Shown here piece by piece: positions 42,271-42,500 of a stretch of DNA of 42,500 nt (position 1 is its first letter; the number at the start of each line of letters is the position of its first letter). Origin of the DNA: Actinidia chinensis (Eukaryota > Streptophyta > Magnoliopsida > Ericales > Actinidiaceae); NCBI GenBank assembly GCA_009663005.1, contig CM018904.1, positions 6,816,760 to 6,859,259 on the forward strand, read 5' to 3'. The notes beneath the pieces are model-generated. The model had not been told where the DNA came from and ran no database searches. It saw nothing but the letters and a program-made list of their open reading frames with translations. Both the position numbers and the translations under genes were made by a program.

Positions 42271-42313
42271 AAACTAGGCAGACTCCTAATCTCATTAGAA
42301 CTCGAACTTCTAA

Positions 42314-42326
42314 AGCCTATATATAC
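42314..42326 (+). promoter_or_regulatory. TATA box of the candidate Athila LTR
   Basis: CCTATATATACTT, 44 bp downstream of the palindrome cluster and followed by a T-rich stretch. The spacing suits a U3 promoter with the palindromes as upstream elements. Confidence 0.5.
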
Positions 42327-42500
42327 TTCCTTATGATTTTATGAACATTAGATTACTTTTTAGGTTTTTTTAGAGCTGTTTAGCATAGAATTCATATTTT
42401 CTTGTAATTTTTTACAGTAAAATCACGTTTGATTATTTCGATTTACGGTCTTGTTCAATTACTCGCATTTTTCTACAATTGTTTCGATATTAATTTAAGT

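Larger units (their letters stand above)
28207..42500 (+). mobile_element. Athila-lineage Ty3/gypsy element, decayed and multiply invaded
   Basis: On the plus strand: a truncated LTR-like piece (28207-28494), RNase H (28495-28922), integrase (30728-31980), a pol-env spacer with palindromes, a possible spliced env-like ORF (32648-34400), Athila-type purine-rich 3' non-coding sequence (36315-37044) and a candidate 3' LTR from 41644 past the window end. The gag-protease-RT section is missing, with the LTR piece joined straight to RNase H. The YGKACHL motif in integrase is an Athila hallmark. Inserted in it are two Helitrons and a tandem array of a miniature LTR element. Confidence 0.78.
41644..42500 (+). 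repeat. Candidate 3' LTR of the Athila element, cut by the window end
   Basis: Begins TGATATAGAAGAAG and shares about 280 bp with 28207-28494. Next comes a palindrome-rich stretch (41890-42270), then a TATA box and a T-rich region that could be R/U5. The LTR identity is inferred from that duplication and the promoter-like end. Confidence 0.5.

Overview
The window comes from a flowering-plant nuclear genome, most likely a eudicot. It is AT-rich and intron-bearing, and nearly all of it is decayed LTR retrotransposons of plant lineages (Tat and Athila gypsy, Ty1/copia, a chromovirus-like miniature) with plant Helitrons. No intact cellular protein-coding gene is visible. Two cellular gene remnants are: a tau-class glutathione S-transferase pseudogene (about 24686-26050), and an exon piece of the chloroplast Rubisco large-subunit methyltransferase gene carried inside a Helitron (about 30220-30405).

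Layout. (1) From before base 1 to about 16066: one minus-strand Ty3/gypsy Tat-lineage element. Its putative 5' LTR (15503-16066), primer-binding site, gag, protease, reverse transcriptase (RT), two RNase H domains and integrase zinc-finger region follow in order along the minus strand. A plus-strand extra ORF (1-1350) lies antisense downstream of pol. Two elements interrupt it: a complete non-coding LTR element in RT (4264-10300, both LTRs, tRNA-Asp primer site, near-matching target duplication) and a copia fragment in gag (about 11223-14880). The RT core is present as three tandem copies. (2) 16067-18825: AT-rich spacer with a foldback and a C-poor, GTGG-rich element with terminal inverted repeats. 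(3) 18826-24511: an end-to-end but decayed Ty1/copia element with a perfect 5-bp target duplication, ending about 170 bp upstream of the GST start codon. (4) 24517-26050: the GST pseudogene, cut in exon 2 by a minus-strand copia fragment (26051-28085). (5) From about 28207 past the window end: a plus-strand Athila element with a truncated 5' LTR, RNase H, integrase, a possible spliced env-like ORF and a candidate 3' LTR. Two related Helitrons in opposite orientation (28923-30727 and 34976-36314) and a tandem array of a miniature LTR element (37045-41217) are inserted in it.

Nothing here works together as a pathway. The value lies in the nested insertion history and in several unusual structures: the RT triplication, the miniature-LTR array, the Helitron pair with gene capture, and palindrome clusters including a perfect 21-bp-arm hairpin. 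Copies of the same repeat differ by very many single-base indels, so some reading-frame damage could reflect an unpolished long-read assembly. Family names rest on motifs read by eye; no database search was possible.
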